Positions 8,522-17,547 are shown, counted from the stretch's first letter. The stretch: DNA of 64,000 nucleotides from Pleodorina starrii (GCA_030267565.1 BRXU01000081.1:41026-105025); one strand, 5' to 3'. Numbers and translations: made by a program. The notes: generated by a model not told the origin, from the sequence alone.

Positions 8522-9052
8522 TCAGCCGCGGCCGCGGTGGCCGCGGCCTCGACCGCCTGAGCGCCGACGGTGGGGCGAAGATGGCTGGTGCTTGCGCCCG
8601 GTGTGGTGGGATTGGCCAGTCGGTTGCGGGTCGAGGAGGTGCTCGGCGCCTGCCAGTAGGGTGGCGGCGGCCAGCACTACTCCGCCGTCGTTGCCGAGTA
8701 GAAAGTCCGAGTCCAGCACGAGGGTGGAGCGCTGGACGGCCAGGTCGTTGGTGACTCCGACGGTGAACCCGGTAGCCGCCGCGGCCGCGGGGACGGTCAC
8801 CACGCGCTCCACCGCGGTGACCTCTACTTCGGGCAGCTGCTGGTCGGTGAGGCGGTACTCCTCCAGTACCTGCTGCCCCATGGTTAGCAGCGCGGAGATC
8901 AACGTGTTCGTGCGGACCGGGGCGTCTTCCGGGACGGCGACGACCAGGCTCGCGCGGGTACCGGCGGCGGTCATCCGGAGGCGGGCGGCGACGGCGAAGG
9001 AGTCGACGACCGGGAGATTCTCGACGGCAGGGGAGGGCACGGCAGCGTTCAC
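8522..9052 (-). CDS. Hypothetical protein, 176 aa
   Basis: I do not recognise this protein. It starts at a GTG with GGAG 5 nt upstream and has strong G/C third-position bias, so it is probably real. Residues 1-140 look like a soluble alpha/beta domain rich in Val, Ala and Thr. The last 35 residues are a basic, Arg/Gly/His-rich tail that could bind nucleic acid or simply be disordered. It is isolated, with the stop 70 nt from the converging argS. Confidence 0.55.
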   Translation of the reverse strand: MNAAVPSPAVENLPVVDSFAVAARLRMTAAGTRASLVVAVPEDAPVRTNTLISALLTMGQQVLEEYRLTDQQLPEVEVTAVERVVTVPAAAAATGFTVGVTNDLAVQRSTLVLDSDFLLGNDGGVVLAAATLLAGAEHLLDPQPTGQSHHTGRKHQPSSPHRRRSGGRGRGHRGRG

Positions 9053-9170
9053 AGGGACTCCAAGGGGAGAGAGGAGGGGACCAAGTCAGGCTCTCACATG
9101 CCGTCCTGTGACCCCCAGACCTGGGCGCGGTGGGATGCGGAGGTGACGTGGGTTCGGGCCCGGGTGGTGC

Positions 9171-9434
9171 TCACGGTGCGAAGATCGCCAGCGCCAGGAC
9201 CAGCACGGCAATGACCGCCAGACAGACGATCATGGGCAGGAACCGGCGGGAGTTCCCGCCGGCGATCGCTCCGAGCACGGCCACCGGGGTGGAGAACATC
9301 CACCACGGGCTCTGCAGGGCCAGCCCCACGGCCAGGATGGCGATGGCCGCCACGGCGCAGGACCAGGCCACAGCTGGAGCGACACTGCCCTGCCAGTGGG
9401 GTTCGTTGCGGTGCACGAGTGGGCCGTTGGCCAT
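9171..9434 (-). CDS. Small two-helix membrane protein
   Basis: An 87-aa protein beginning MANGPLVHRNEP. Two hydrophobic stretches (about residues 19-45 and 62-85) separated by a GGNSRR loop suggest a small inner-membrane protein. GGAG lies 8 nt before the ATG. The family is not recognised. A longer in-frame reading upstream looks non-coding and was not used. The roughly 300 bases upstream to 9732 hold no supported gene. Confidence 0.55.
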   Translation of the reverse strand: MANGPLVHRNEPHWQGSVAPAVAWSCAVAAIAILAVGLALQSPWWMFSTPVAVLGAIAGGNSRRFLPMIVCLAVIAVLVLALAIFAP

Positions 9435-9732
9435 TTGGAAGCTCCGTCCGGATGTGACAAGTCGTGGTCGGGATCTTGGGGCCGGGCTACCCGGGACTCC
9501 TTCGACGGGGGCCTCCTCGGTGGGGTCACCGCAGTTGAGTGCGCCCAAGACCGCCCGGGGCCTGCCAGCAGGGACGGGTTCTGATCTATTGCGCGGTCCC
9601 TCCTCGACACCCGTCCCGTGGACTCCGCCACACCGTAGTCGATGTAGTCGATGGGACGCGGCATGTGGTGGACCCACCGTGCGGTTGGGGTTGCGTTTTG
9701 GCGCTTGCAACGCCTGGTATGGCCTTGGCGGT

Positions 9733-10422
9733 TCACCTGGGAATGTCTGTGGCCATGATGTGTTCCAGGACGTCCTTGGTCGTCGGTGCTGTCACTTCAG
9801 GGACCCAGGTGTTGGGCCACGCCTCGTGGTGACTGACCCAGCCGGTGCGGATGCCCACCTGATGAGCTCCTGTCATGTCGGTCATCGGGTGGTCCCCGAC
9901 CATCCAGGAATGCTCCGGACGGTACCCGGCCTGGGACAGGGCGGTCTCGAAGAGCAACCGATCAGGCTTCTTCGCCCCCACCGCCTCGGAGATCACCGGC
10001 TGCGGGCTGTAGCGCAGCAGGCTGGTGCGGCGGAGCTTGTGCATCTGCTGGGCGACATTTCCTTTGGTCACCACTACCAGGGCAGTCCCCTTCTCGACCA
10101 GGGTCTCCAGGGCCTTGAGCACGCCGGGGTAGGCCTCGATGCGCTCGAGCAGCTCGTGACGCAGGGAGTCCACCAGGTCGGGGACCGGTGTGTTCAAGTG
10201 GAAGCGTTGGCGGATCAGTACGGCCAGTTCTGCCCGGGGCCGGTAGCCGTCCTGGTCCGCGGCGATCAGCCACTCCAGATCACTGGAGTCGCCGTCGAGG
10301 CCGGCTACGAAGTCCCTGGCCCAGGTGGTGAAGGCGCCGCGGCGGTCCACCAACGTGTTGTCCAGATCCAGCATGATCGGGGCGGAACACCTGAGTTCCG
10401 TGATCGGCTCCCACGAGATCAC
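9733..10422 (-). CDS. HAD family hydrolase
   Basis: A 229-aa haloacid-dehalogenase-like hydrolase. Motif I is LDLDNT (nucleophile Asp19, Asp21), motif II lies in VVVTKGN, motif III is the lysine of GAKKPD, and motif IV is GDHPMTDMTGA. The cap is of the phosphoglycolate-phosphatase or YjjG-like kind, so a small phosphate ester is the likely substrate. The GTG start lies 5 nt after the stop of the upstream PP2C gene, so the two are almost certainly cotranscribed. An ATG just before motif I is too late to give a complete fold. Confidence 0.88.
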   Translation of the reverse strand: MISWEPITELRCSAPIMLDLDNTLVDRRGAFTTWARDFVAGLDGDSSDLEWLIAADQDGYRPRAELAVLIRQRFHLNTPVPDLVDSLRHELLERIEAYPGVLKALETLVEKGTALVVVTKGNVAQQMHKLRRTSLLRYSPQPVISEAVGAKKPDRLLFETALSQAGYRPEHSWMVGDHPMTDMTGAHQVGIRTGWVSHHEAWPNTWVPEVTAPTTKDVLEHIMATDIPR

Positions 10423-10427
10423 GCGGC

Positions 10428-11681
10428 TCAGGTTGCGGTGCGGTGCAGGGCGAGGGCGGTGATGTCGGTGGGATGGCCCTGGCTCACCGCCCAGGCGGTG
10501 GCCAGCTCCACCGCCTCGTGGACCCCGAGGCCACCGCGGTAGCGTTCGGCCACCTCGCCCAGGGTCTGGTCCAGCCGTTTCTGCGAGTCCGGGTCCGCGT
10601 CCAGGTCGAGGAACCCGTCCCCGAGGACCAGCAGTGTCTGTCCGGGGTCCACCACGGTGGTGCGCACCTCCCCTGCGGTGCCGTAGGCCGCGGACAGTCC
10701 CAGAGAAGGCCCGGAGGAGGCCAGCCGGTGGTGGCTGCCGTCCGCACCCAGGACCATGGCCATCCCGGGTCCGGCGAGCACGTAGGTCACGGCGCCGGTA
10801 GCCGGGTCCAGGGTGGCGGCGAAAGCGATGACGAACGTGTCCGTGCCGCCCAGCAGGGCGCCAATGCCCTCCGCGGCCCGGCTGGTGGCCCGGCGGTGGT
10901 CGCTGTCGTGGATGACGGCTTGCAGCAGGATCCGCACACTGGCGGCGATCACCGCCGCCGAGGCTCCGACCCCGACCACATCGGCGACCTGCAACTGCAC
11001 CCGGCCGCCGGCCGGGCGCCAGTCGAAGTAGCTCCCGTCTGCACGTCGGGCCGGGGTGCACCGGCCGGCCAGCTCATAGCCGGGAACCGGGGCGGTGCCG
11101 ACCGGCACGAGCGCGCGTTGGGCGGCTGCGGCCACTGCCAGCTCATCGGTCGCCGCCAGTTCCCACTCGACCAGCTGACCCAGCTCAGCCAGGATCTGCT
11201 GCTGGCCGGCGGTGAACCGGCGGGGCACGGTGTCCATGATGCACAGCGACCCGATCCGCTCCCCGGTGGGCGCGGTCAGTGGCTGACCGGCGTAGAAGCG
11301 GATGCCCTGGCCCACCACAGTCATATCGGCCACCCGGTCGACGGACCTGGTGTCGGCAATGACCAGCGGGCCCGGGTGCTGAACCGTGTAATGACACGGG
11401 GAGTAGTCCCGGGCGACCGCGACACCGGCCTCCATGCCGGCTGCGGCTTTGATCCACTGCCGGTCCGCGTCGATGAGCGTGATCGCCGCCATGGGGGCTT
11501 CGAAGATCACCCGGGCCAGGGCCACGATGCGATCGAAGCGTTCCTCCGGGGCCGTCTCCAGCAGGCCCAGCTCGTGCAGGGCGTCCAGGCGCGCGGCCTC
11601 CGCAGTGCCCGGGGAAGGCAACGGGTCGGCAGGGGAGGAGTCGGGCTTCGGTGGTTCCGCAGCAGGATGATCCATCACCAA
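10428..11681 (-). CDS. GAF domain / SpoIIE-type PP2C phosphatase
   Basis: A 417-aa two-domain signalling protein. Residues about 45-180 form a GAF domain (for example SPCHYTVQHPGPLVIADT and GSLCIMDT), and about 200-415 form a SpoIIE/RsbU-like PP2C serine phosphatase with ADGSYFDW, DVVGVGASAAV and LVLGDGFLD metal-binding regions. Such proteins dephosphorylate anti-anti-sigma factors to start a general stress response; no anti-sigma partner is present nearby. The first metal aspartate region reads ADGSYFDW instead of GGDxYD, a variation worth noting. It heads an operon with the HAD hydrolase, and an ANTAR-domain pseudogene lies 1.6 kb upstream. Confidence 0.87.
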   Translation of the reverse strand: MVMDHPAAEPPKPDSSPADPLPSPGTAEAARLDALHELGLLETAPEERFDRIVALARVIFEAPMAAITLIDADRQWIKAAAGMEAGVAVARDYSPCHYTVQHPGPLVIADTRSVDRVADMTVVGQGIRFYAGQPLTAPTGERIGSLCIMDTVPRRFTAGQQQILAELGQLVEWELAATDELAVAAAAQRALVPVGTAPVPGYELAGRCTPARRADGSYFDWRPAGGRVQLQVADVVGVGASAAVIAASVRILLQAVIHDSDHRRATSRAAEGIGALLGGTDTFVIAFAATLDPATGAVTYVLAGPGMAMVLGADGSHHRLASSGPSLGLSAAYGTAGEVRTTVVDPGQTLLVLGDGFLDLDADPDSQKRLDQTLGEVAERYRGGLGVHEAVELATAWAVSQGHPTDITALALHRTAT

Positions 11682-11742
11682 GACCCTACCGACAGGGGCC
11701 GGGCGCGTGGACGTGTTCAGAGTAGATCGGTGGGCAGGGGAT

Positions 11743-12963
11743 TCAGGGTTTCCGGTGCCCGGGTGACAGGACCAGCCGGCGGGTGGTGGCCGCGGCGCGG
11801 GCGACGAGGCGTTCCAAAGGCCCCTGTCCCAAGGTCTTGTGCCAGACCAGGGCGAAGACCACGGCCACGCCCAGGTGCACCAGGAACCACAGGAGGCGTT
11901 GGTCGTAGTGCACCTCGGTGGCCAGGGCCAGCAGATGGGCGGAGTACAGGGTCAGGGTCATCGAGCCCATCGCCGCCAACGGCAGCGCCCAGGCCTTCCC
12001 CGCGCGGGTGAGCAGCAGGAAGGCACCGAGCACGGCCACCCCGGTGCCGAGGTCCTGGAGCACCGCGATGGGGGTGTTGGTGTGCGGTCCCGGGATCAGC
12101 AGCCACCACCAGGTGGTGGTGGGCAGGGTCGGGTCCGGTCCCCAGGTGATGATCTCGTCGATCTGTTCCTCGCTCAGGGCCGGGGTATGGGCCATGAGCT
12201 GGTCGTAGCCACCGGCCTGGAGGATCAGCACCCAGTAGATCAACCAGGCGCTCACTGCTAGCCCGGCCCCGACCAGCAGCAGGATGGCCTGGACCTGGAT
12301 CTCACCCAGGTCCAGCCGCCCCAGACCCAGCCCCGCCAGCAGGTAGGCCAGAAAGGGCAGGGCCGGGTAGGTGCCGGTGAGCAGCAACTGGGCCAGGGTG
12401 GCCCCCGGGGCAGTGGCCAGGTCGATGAAGGTCGGGCTGGCGGACTCATAGGCCGGCAGCGCATCGCGCAGGATGTGCACCAGCACCGGCCCGGCGAGGG
12501 CGAAGAACCCCGCCCAGCCGAACAGCATCTTGGCTGAGAAGTGCAGGAACGGGATCGCCAGCAGGAAGAACACCCCGTAGTAGACCAGGATGCCCACCGC
12601 CGGGGTCGGGGACGGCATGAACCCGTTGATCCCGAAACCCAGGGAGGCGATCAGCACCGCTCGGACGAACAGTGCTACCCGGGTCGCGGTCATCGCCGGC
12701 CCCTGATGGGGGATCCGTCCCCCGGAGGTGAAGGCCAGCCCGACCCCGGCCAGCAAGGCGAACACCGCCGCCGAAGCACCGGCGAACAGCGTCCACTGCG
12801 TGGTAGGGGAGAAGGTGTCCGGGTCGAAGGCCGGCAGGATGTGGATGGCGGCCAACCCGATCAACGCCAGGCCCCGGGCGGCGTCAATGCCCACCAGCCG
12901 GGTCTTCCGAGGGGTGCTCGTGGTGGCCGTGGACGTCGTCTTCCCCCGGTCTGGACGACTCAC
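11743..12963 (-). CDS. Heparan-alpha-glucosaminide N-acetyltransferase-like membrane protein (DUF1624/DUF418)
   Basis: A 406-aa multi-pass membrane protein with about ten hydrophobic helices. The N-terminal RLVGIDAARGLALIGLAAIH is the signature of the HGSNAT/DUF1624 acyltransferase core, and the C-terminal part resembles DUF418. Proteins of this type move acyl groups across the membrane to cell-surface glycans; the acceptor is unknown. The start is GTG at 12963 with a GAGGGCGG stretch upstream. A basic tail ends the protein. It lies upstream of the PP2C operon with a 61-nt gap and may share its transcript. Confidence 0.82.
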   Translation of the reverse strand: MSRPDRGKTTSTATTSTPRKTRLVGIDAARGLALIGLAAIHILPAFDPDTFSPTTQWTLFAGASAAVFALLAGVGLAFTSGGRIPHQGPAMTATRVALFVRAVLIASLGFGINGFMPSPTPAVGILVYYGVFFLLAIPFLHFSAKMLFGWAGFFALAGPVLVHILRDALPAYESASPTFIDLATAPGATLAQLLLTGTYPALPFLAYLLAGLGLGRLDLGEIQVQAILLLVGAGLAVSAWLIYWVLILQAGGYDQLMAHTPALSEEQIDEIITWGPDPTLPTTTWWWLLIPGPHTNTPIAVLQDLGTGVAVLGAFLLLTRAGKAWALPLAAMGSMTLTLYSAHLLALATEVHYDQRLLWFLVHLGVAVVFALVWHKTLGQGPLERLVARAAATTRRLVLSPGHRKP

Positions 12964-13312
12964 CGGCGACCGCCCTCTTCCGGCTCTATCGAGCCCGCGG
13001 GGCAGCGGCTGGTGTCGGCGCTGTCCCTAGTCATGTGTAGCTCGTCATGGGTACGTCCCATCAGTGGCTTACCCCCCTGCGGTGGAAAATCGGCCGGCAC
13101 GCCCACCAGCAGCTCAACGTGATGCGGCCTCGTCCCTGCGGATCCCGGCTCGTGTCCTGCGCCTCACGGTGGTGGGACAGTGGCGAGCATGATGGCCTGG
13201 CCGGTCCCGCTGACTGAGTAGCACCCCCGTGCCATGGTTCTCAGTTCCGACGGGCCACTATATCCCCTGATCAGGGGACAGATGAATCCGCAGCAGCAGG
13301 CCTGAGCTCCGG
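12964..13312. other. Intergenic region
   Basis: About 350 bases without a supported gene. ORFs on both strands here lack ribosome sites and recognisable sequence. The notable element is a perfect 16-bp palindrome at 13263-13278. Confidence 0.45.
13263..13278. repeat. Perfect 16-bp palindrome
   Basis: TCCCCTGATCAGGGGA has dyad symmetry with no loop, so it is better suited to binding a dimeric protein than to termination. It lies 35 nt beyond the end of the ANTAR pseudogene. Confidence 0.5.
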
Positions 13313-13549
13313 TCAGGGTTTGGCGTCGGGCAGGGCGCCGGTGGTGGCCAGCACCAGGAAGGTCTGTTGGGCGGTGGTCTTGAACCGTTCCCTCAAAATG
13401 CCTTTGGCTTGGCTTGCCGGCTCCCGAGTGGCCAACGCTTGGTGGAGGTGTTTGATCTACTGGGCGTCGATGAAGGCCACCGCCGCATGAGCGGCCACCA
13501 GCGCCCCGACCTGCTCCGCCTGGGCGCGACCGAGGCCGGATGCGCACCT
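13313..13549 (-). pseudogene. ANTAR-domain regulator remnant
   Basis: The minus strand reads LVAAHAAVAFIDAQ, then a TAG stop at 13457-13459, then in the same frame a segment with ALATREPASQAKGILRERF and a normal end at 13313. QAKGIL-x-ERF-x-T-x-x-Q is the signature of ANTAR domains, which bind paired stem-loops in RNA as antiterminators, usually behind a GAF domain as in GAF-ANTAR proteins. The internal stop sits in the linker before ANTAR, and the upstream GAF portion is missing. I read it as a decayed GAF-ANTAR gene. The intact PP2C-GAF phosphatase 1.6 kb away suggests that both came from a stress-signalling cluster. Confidence 0.7.
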
Positions 13550-13563
13550 GCGGGTCGGGGTCC

Positions 13564-13977
13564 TCAGCGTGCGCGCCGGGACCGCAACCAGTCCAGATAC
13601 TGGGCGCGTGCAGTGTTCAAGGCCTCCAACGCCTGGCGCAAGGTCACGCCCAGGGGTCCGTGCTCGGCGGTCTGGACGTAGACGTAGGCGCTGAGTGTCA
13701 CCTCACCGTTCGTATCCGCCCGCCAGTCCTCCACGACGCCGGACAGGGCCGATCCACTGGGATTGACGTCTTCCGGGTCCCAGTCCTCGATCACAGTGGC
13801 CTCGACCTGGAACTCTCCGTAGAGCACCGCTTCATCGTCAATGACCGTGGCGACCACCTGGGACAGCCCGCCCAGATCGATGTCGTTGCCGGTGAGTCGC
13901 TGGCCCACGGAGACGTTGTCGACAGTGAGCACCGCATCCAGATCAGCAGGCAAAGCACCCGAGGACACAGCGAACAC
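13564..13977 (-). CDS. Hypothetical protein, 137 aa
   Basis: Not recognised. The acidic, Val/Asp-rich middle (alternating hydrophobic pattern, about residues 15-105) suggests a beta-strand-rich domain, and the last 30 residues form a basic amphipathic helix. Third-position bias supports coding. It follows the 14110-14367 gene on the same strand after 132 nt and immediately precedes the ANTAR remnant, so the three may once have formed one transcript. Confidence 0.5.
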   Translation of the reverse strand: MFAVSSGALPADLDAVLTVDNVSVGQRLTGNDIDLGGLSQVVATVIDDEAVLYGEFQVEATVIEDWDPEDVNPSGSALSGVVEDWRADTNGEVTLSAYVYVQTAEHGPLGVTLRQALEALNTARAQYLDWLRSRRAR

Positions 13978-14109
13978 CGCCTTTCCGTCCCTCGATCTTC
14001 TGCGCCACCCCGGTCAGTTCCACCGCCGCGAGGTCGGTGCCCGGAACCGGGCATCGTGGTGGCCCGCCGATCGAAAACGTGCCCGGGTCACCGCTGGACG
14101 CGCGGGCGC

Positions 14110-14367
14110 TCATCGGTCAGCCTCGGGGGTGGATCCGTCGTGCACGTCGAGTTGAGCGATCAGGTCCCGGTACCGGTCCAGGGTCAGCGGGTGAGGCCCG
14201 CCCAGAGCGATGAGGTACTCATGGTCGAGCTGGTGGCAGATCCTGCTGTGCAGCACCTGCAGCTCCACCAGGCTCAACCCGGCCAGGTCGGCGGGAAACT
14301 CCTGGTCCGGACTCAAGGTGGTCATGTCCCTCGGGGCCTCGACGAACGCGAATGGCTGGTCATCCAT
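14110..14367 (-). CDS. Hypothetical protein, 85 aa
   Basis: A small acidic protein beginning MDDQPFAFVEAP, chosen because AGGAAGG lies 8 nt upstream of this ATG. It has a predicted helical core with LSLVELQVLHSRICHQLDHE and a DLIAQLDVHDG end. No known domain is recognised. A longer in-frame start at 14478 lacks support. It is probably cytoplasmic. Confidence 0.5.
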   Translation of the reverse strand: MDDQPFAFVEAPRDMTTLSPDQEFPADLAGLSLVELQVLHSRICHQLDHEYLIALGGPHPLTLDRYRDLIAQLDVHDGSTPEADR

Positions 14368-14625
14368 GCCGGTGCCCTTCCTGCTGTAGAGCATGACTGC
14401 ACCCAATGGTCGATTTCTCTGACGGTAGGCGCCTGCTCCTTCCACCGGCAACGTTTTCCGTACCTTGCACATGCACATTTCCCTAACCGACGGGTAGAAA
14501 CGCGCCCCCCCTGCGCTATGGGGGTGATCAGGGCGATGGAGGGAAGATTCAACAGCGTCTCCTGGGGCGGGTCGCTCCCGCCTCCGCGGGATGCATCGGG
14601 CAACGATTCTGCTCGTGCCCGGCGT

Positions 14626-15417
14626 TCAGGCAGCGGGGATGGCGGTGACGACGACGTTCTTGCCCCACGGGTCCTGGACGAAACAGCTGATCAGCACCAG
14701 CCGGTTCGGGACAATGGCCCAGATCTCGCTGTCCTTGAGGCTGTTCTTGTCGTAGGTCGTGACCGTCTCCACGACGTAGCTGATCTGGCCGGTTTCGGTG
14801 CCGAGCACCACGGTGTCCCCGGGGGTGACCTGGGTGCTGAGCCGGTCGAAGGGTGCATCCAGGCCTTCCCAGCTGTGCCCGGTGATGTAGGTGGTGTTCT
14901 GCGACCCGTCCCCGGGGTGACCGTAGGTGCTCAGCCAGTAGGCATCGGTGGTCAACGGAGGAACGATCGACTGCTCGGCCAGGTTCTCCGCGGTGGGGCT
15001 CAGCGGCAGGACGGGCTGGTCGATGCCGGCCGCGGGCACGGTCAAGTGCACCGGAGCCGACGCAGCGGGCAGCGCCCCCGGTGCGGGACTGACGGGTTCA
15101 GGGGGTGAGGCGCTGCCGGGGACCGGCGCCGGGCTGGAGGAAGCCACAGAGGAGGGCTCCGCAGGTGTTCCCGGTGACGGGGTGCTGGCTGCAGTAGATG
15201 ATGGAGCGACCACGGTGGACGGCGCCGTAGGGGATGTGGCCGGTGGGGTGGTGAGGGTCTCGTCGGCTTCCGGGCCGGGGCCCAGCAGCACCGCGGCCGT
15301 GAGCAGTCCCGCAGCACCTGCGGCAGCGGCGAGGGCCGACAAAGAGCGGGCGCGCCCGGAACGTGCCTGCGGCGGGCGGGGGTCGTCGCCGGTGTTGTTC
15401 TGGTCGGGGTGCCGCAT
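14626..15417 (-). CDS. Sortase (class F-like)
   Basis: A 263-aa protein with an N-terminal membrane segment (about residues 25-46), a long Pro/Ser/Thr/Ala linker (about 52-120) and a C-terminal sortase fold. The catalytic His181 (TYITGHSW) and Cys245 (LVLISCF) are clear. The usual catalytic Arg before the NVVV strand is not seen; the local sequence is WGKNVVV, with Lys253. It would cleave a sorting signal and attach the protein to the cell wall or to another protein. The alanine-rich surface protein with a C-terminal sorting-like tail lies 114 nt upstream on the same strand and is the probable substrate. Confidence 0.87.
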   Translation of the reverse strand: MRHPDQNNTGDDPRPPQARSGRARSLSALAAAAGAAGLLTAAVLLGPGPEADETLTTPPATSPTAPSTVVAPSSTAASTPSPGTPAEPSSVASSSPAPVPGSASPPEPVSPAPGALPAASAPVHLTVPAAGIDQPVLPLSPTAENLAEQSIVPPLTTDAYWLSTYGHPGDGSQNTTYITGHSWEGLDAPFDRLSTQVTPGDTVVLGTETGQISYVVETVTTYDKNSLKDSEIWAIVPNRLVLISCFVQDPWGKNVVVTAIPAA

Positions 15418-15531
15418 GAGGGGATCCTCTGGCTGTGGAGAGGGCCGGGTGCCGGTGTGGATACGGGCACCCGGCCCTGGTCAAGGGGTGCCGGCGTAGG
15501 CCTGGTGTGGCGCCGGCCGGCACCAACGGGG

Positions 15532-17547
15532 TCAGTTCTGGGCGCTGAACCGCCGGCGCAGCACCAGACCGGTGGCCGCCAGCAGCCCGGCACCGGTGAG
15601 CGCCACCGCGCCCAGGCCGGCGCCATCGGTGTCGGTGGTGCCGGTGCCGGCGGTCTGCACGTTCATCCCCTGGTTGGTGCCGTACACCGAGGTGCTGTGC
15701 ATCGAGGAGCCGGGCACCCAGGAGGTCGGGGTCGTGCCCGGGGACCATGGCGCCCCGGGCGTGGCGGGTGGGACGACGATGACCCCGGTGTCGGTGTCGA
15801 TGTCGATGTCCACCCCGGCGGAGCAGGCGGTGAGGGCCTCCTCGAACAGGACCTCCAGCTCGGCCACGTCCACCCCGACCTCGCCCAGGGCCAGCCGGAG
15901 ATCGGCCAGCTCCTCGATGGTCGCGTCCAGGGCCAGCTGGGCTTCGACCGCGGCCGCCAGGGCCACTTCGAAGTTCTCCTGCGCGGCTGCGAAGTCCTCC
16001 TCGGCGGCGGCCACGGCGGCCAGCAGACCCAGCTGGGCGTCCAGCTCGGCCTGGGCGGCCGCCCGGGCCGCCTGCGCGGCGGCGAGGTCGGCCTGGGCGG
16101 CGGTGACCTCGGCGCGGGCCTCCACCAGCGATTCCGGTTCGACCTGTGCCGCCTCCAGGGCGGCCTCGGCGGAAGCCACCGCGGCGTTGGCCTCCTCCAG
16201 GTCAACCTGGGCGGCGTCCCGGTCACCGATCGCGATCTCGACCGCCGCCTGCGCGTCAGCGACGGTGCCGGCCTCCTGGACCGCCAGCTCAGCGGCGGCC
16301 ACCGCCGCCGCCGCCTCGGCTTGGGCGGCCAGGGCCGCATCCAAGTCGGTCTGGGCCGCATCCACCGCCGCATCGGCGGCGGCCTGGGCGGCCAGAGCCG
16401 CATCCAGGACAGCCTGCGCCTCGGTCGCCGCCCCGACCGCGGCATCCAGCGTGGCCTGCGTCGCAGCAAGCTCACCCTGCTCGAGAGCCACCACGGCCGC
16501 CGCATCCGCGGCCACGCCCTCGGCGGCGGTCAGCGCCACCTGCGCATCGGCCACCGCCGCGTCCGCGAGGTCCACCGCAGCCTGGGCGTCCACGACCGCC
16601 TGCTCAGCGGCCGCGTCGTTGTCCGGGTCGTCATCAGCCAGCGCGGCGTCACGGGCGGCCACAGCAGCCGCCAAGGCCGCGTTGGCGTCGGCCTGCACGG
16701 CCACAGCCGCGTCCAACTCAGCCTGAGCGGCAGCCACGTCGGCGTCGGCGGTAGCCTGCACGGCCAAAGCCGCCTCCAGCTCAGCCTGGGCGGCGTCCAC
16801 CGCGGCCTGCGCCTCGATCTGCACGGCCACCGCCGCGTCCAGGGCCTCCTGGGCCGGGGCGACAGCAGCGTCAGCCTCGACCTGCACGGCCAGAGCCGCA
16901 TCCAAGGCCTCCTGAGCCGGGGCGACGGCAGCGTCGGCCTCGACCTGGGCGGCTAGAGCCGCGTCCAGGGCCTCCTGGGCCGCGACCGCAGCGTCGAGGT
17001 CAGCCTCGGCCGCCACCACCGCGTCCTCGGCTGCGGCCAGCTCCTCCTGCGCCGTCTCCTGGGCGGCCACCGCGGCGTCAAGCTCGGCCTGGGCGACCGC
17101 GACCGCAGCCTCGTAGGCCTCCACCTCCGCGGCCAGGGCCGCCTCGGCGGCGGCCAGGTCCGCGGCGGCGGCGTCCACGGCGGCCTGGGCGGTGGCCACC
17201 GCGGCCTCAGCGGCCTCGATGTCCACCTCCGCGGCGGCCTCGACCGCCGCAGCCAGGTTCGCCTGAGCCTCCTCCAATGCGGTCAGCGCCTCCGCGGCGG
17301 CCACGGCCAGGGCATCCCGCTCGGCCTGAGCGGTGATCACGGCATCGACGGCGGCCTCCAGCTCATCGACGAGCTCAGCCTCCAAACCGGCCTGCTCCAG
17401 GGCCGCGCGCAGCTCGGCCTCCGCCGCCACACAGGCGGGGTCACCGGGGGCGGCGGCCGCCGGGGCGGCCGTGAAGAACAGCCCACCGGTGGCCAACGCG
17501 GCCGCGGTCCCGGTGGCGAAAAACGTCTTACGAACAGTCATGATCAC
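15532..17547 (-). CDS. Alanine-rich coiled-coil surface protein with sortase-type tail
   Basis: A 671-aa protein. Residues 1 to about 33 are a signal peptide ending in APAAAAP. The body (about 36-570) is an extreme Ala/Glu/Asp/Gln-rich helix built from degenerate repeats of the AQEALDAALAVQVEADAAV type, predicted to form a long coiled-coil stalk. The C-terminal part has an acidic strand, a Pro/Thr/Ser spacer, then NVQTAG, a transmembrane helix and RRRFSAQN, a layout like a cell-wall sorting signal with a non-LPXTG motif. The sortase downstream fits as its anchor enzyme. It may be an adhesin or surface-layer spacer; function is inferred from architecture only. The ATG two codons downstream (MTVRK) is an equally possible start. 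Confidence 0.8.
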   Translation of the reverse strand: MIMTVRKTFFATGTAAALATGGLFFTAAPAAAAPGDPACVAAEAELRAALEQAGLEAELVDELEAAVDAVITAQAERDALAVAAAEALTALEEAQANLAAAVEAAAEVDIEAAEAAVATAQAAVDAAAADLAAAEAALAAEVEAYEAAVAVAQAELDAAVAAQETAQEELAAAEDAVVAAEADLDAAVAAQEALDAALAAQVEADAAVAPAQEALDAALAVQVEADAAVAPAQEALDAAVAVQIEAQAAVDAAQAELEAALAVQATADADVAAAQAELDAAVAVQADANAALAAAVAARDAALADDDPDNDAAAEQAVVDAQAAVDLADAAVADAQVALTAAEGVAADAAAVVALEQGELAATQATLDAAVGAATEAQAVLDAALAAQAAADAAVDAAQTDLDAALAAQAEAAAAVAAAELAVQEAGTVADAQAAVEIAIGDRDAAQVDLEEANAAVASAEAALEAAQVEPESLVEARAEVTAAQADLAAAQAARAAAQAELDAQLGLLAAVAAAEEDFAAAQENFEVALAAAVEAQLALDATIEELADLRLALGEVGVDVAELEVLFEEALTACSAGVDIDIDTDTGVIVVPPATPGAPWSPGTTPTSWVPGSSMHSTSVYGTNQGMNVQTAGTGTTDTDGAGLGAVALTGAGLLAATGLVLRRRFSAQN

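Noticed and set aside
10443..12011. 522-codon plus-strand ORF
   Set aside because: Antisense to the PP2C and DUF1624 genes, with no domain of its own.
12964..13163. Small ORFs upstream of the ANTAR remnant
   Set aside because: They lack ribosome sites and overlap on both strands without bias.
15409..16956. 515-codon plus-strand ORF rich in Gly/Arg
   Set aside because: It is the complement of the alanine-rich repeat gene and sortase; its composition follows from the repeats.
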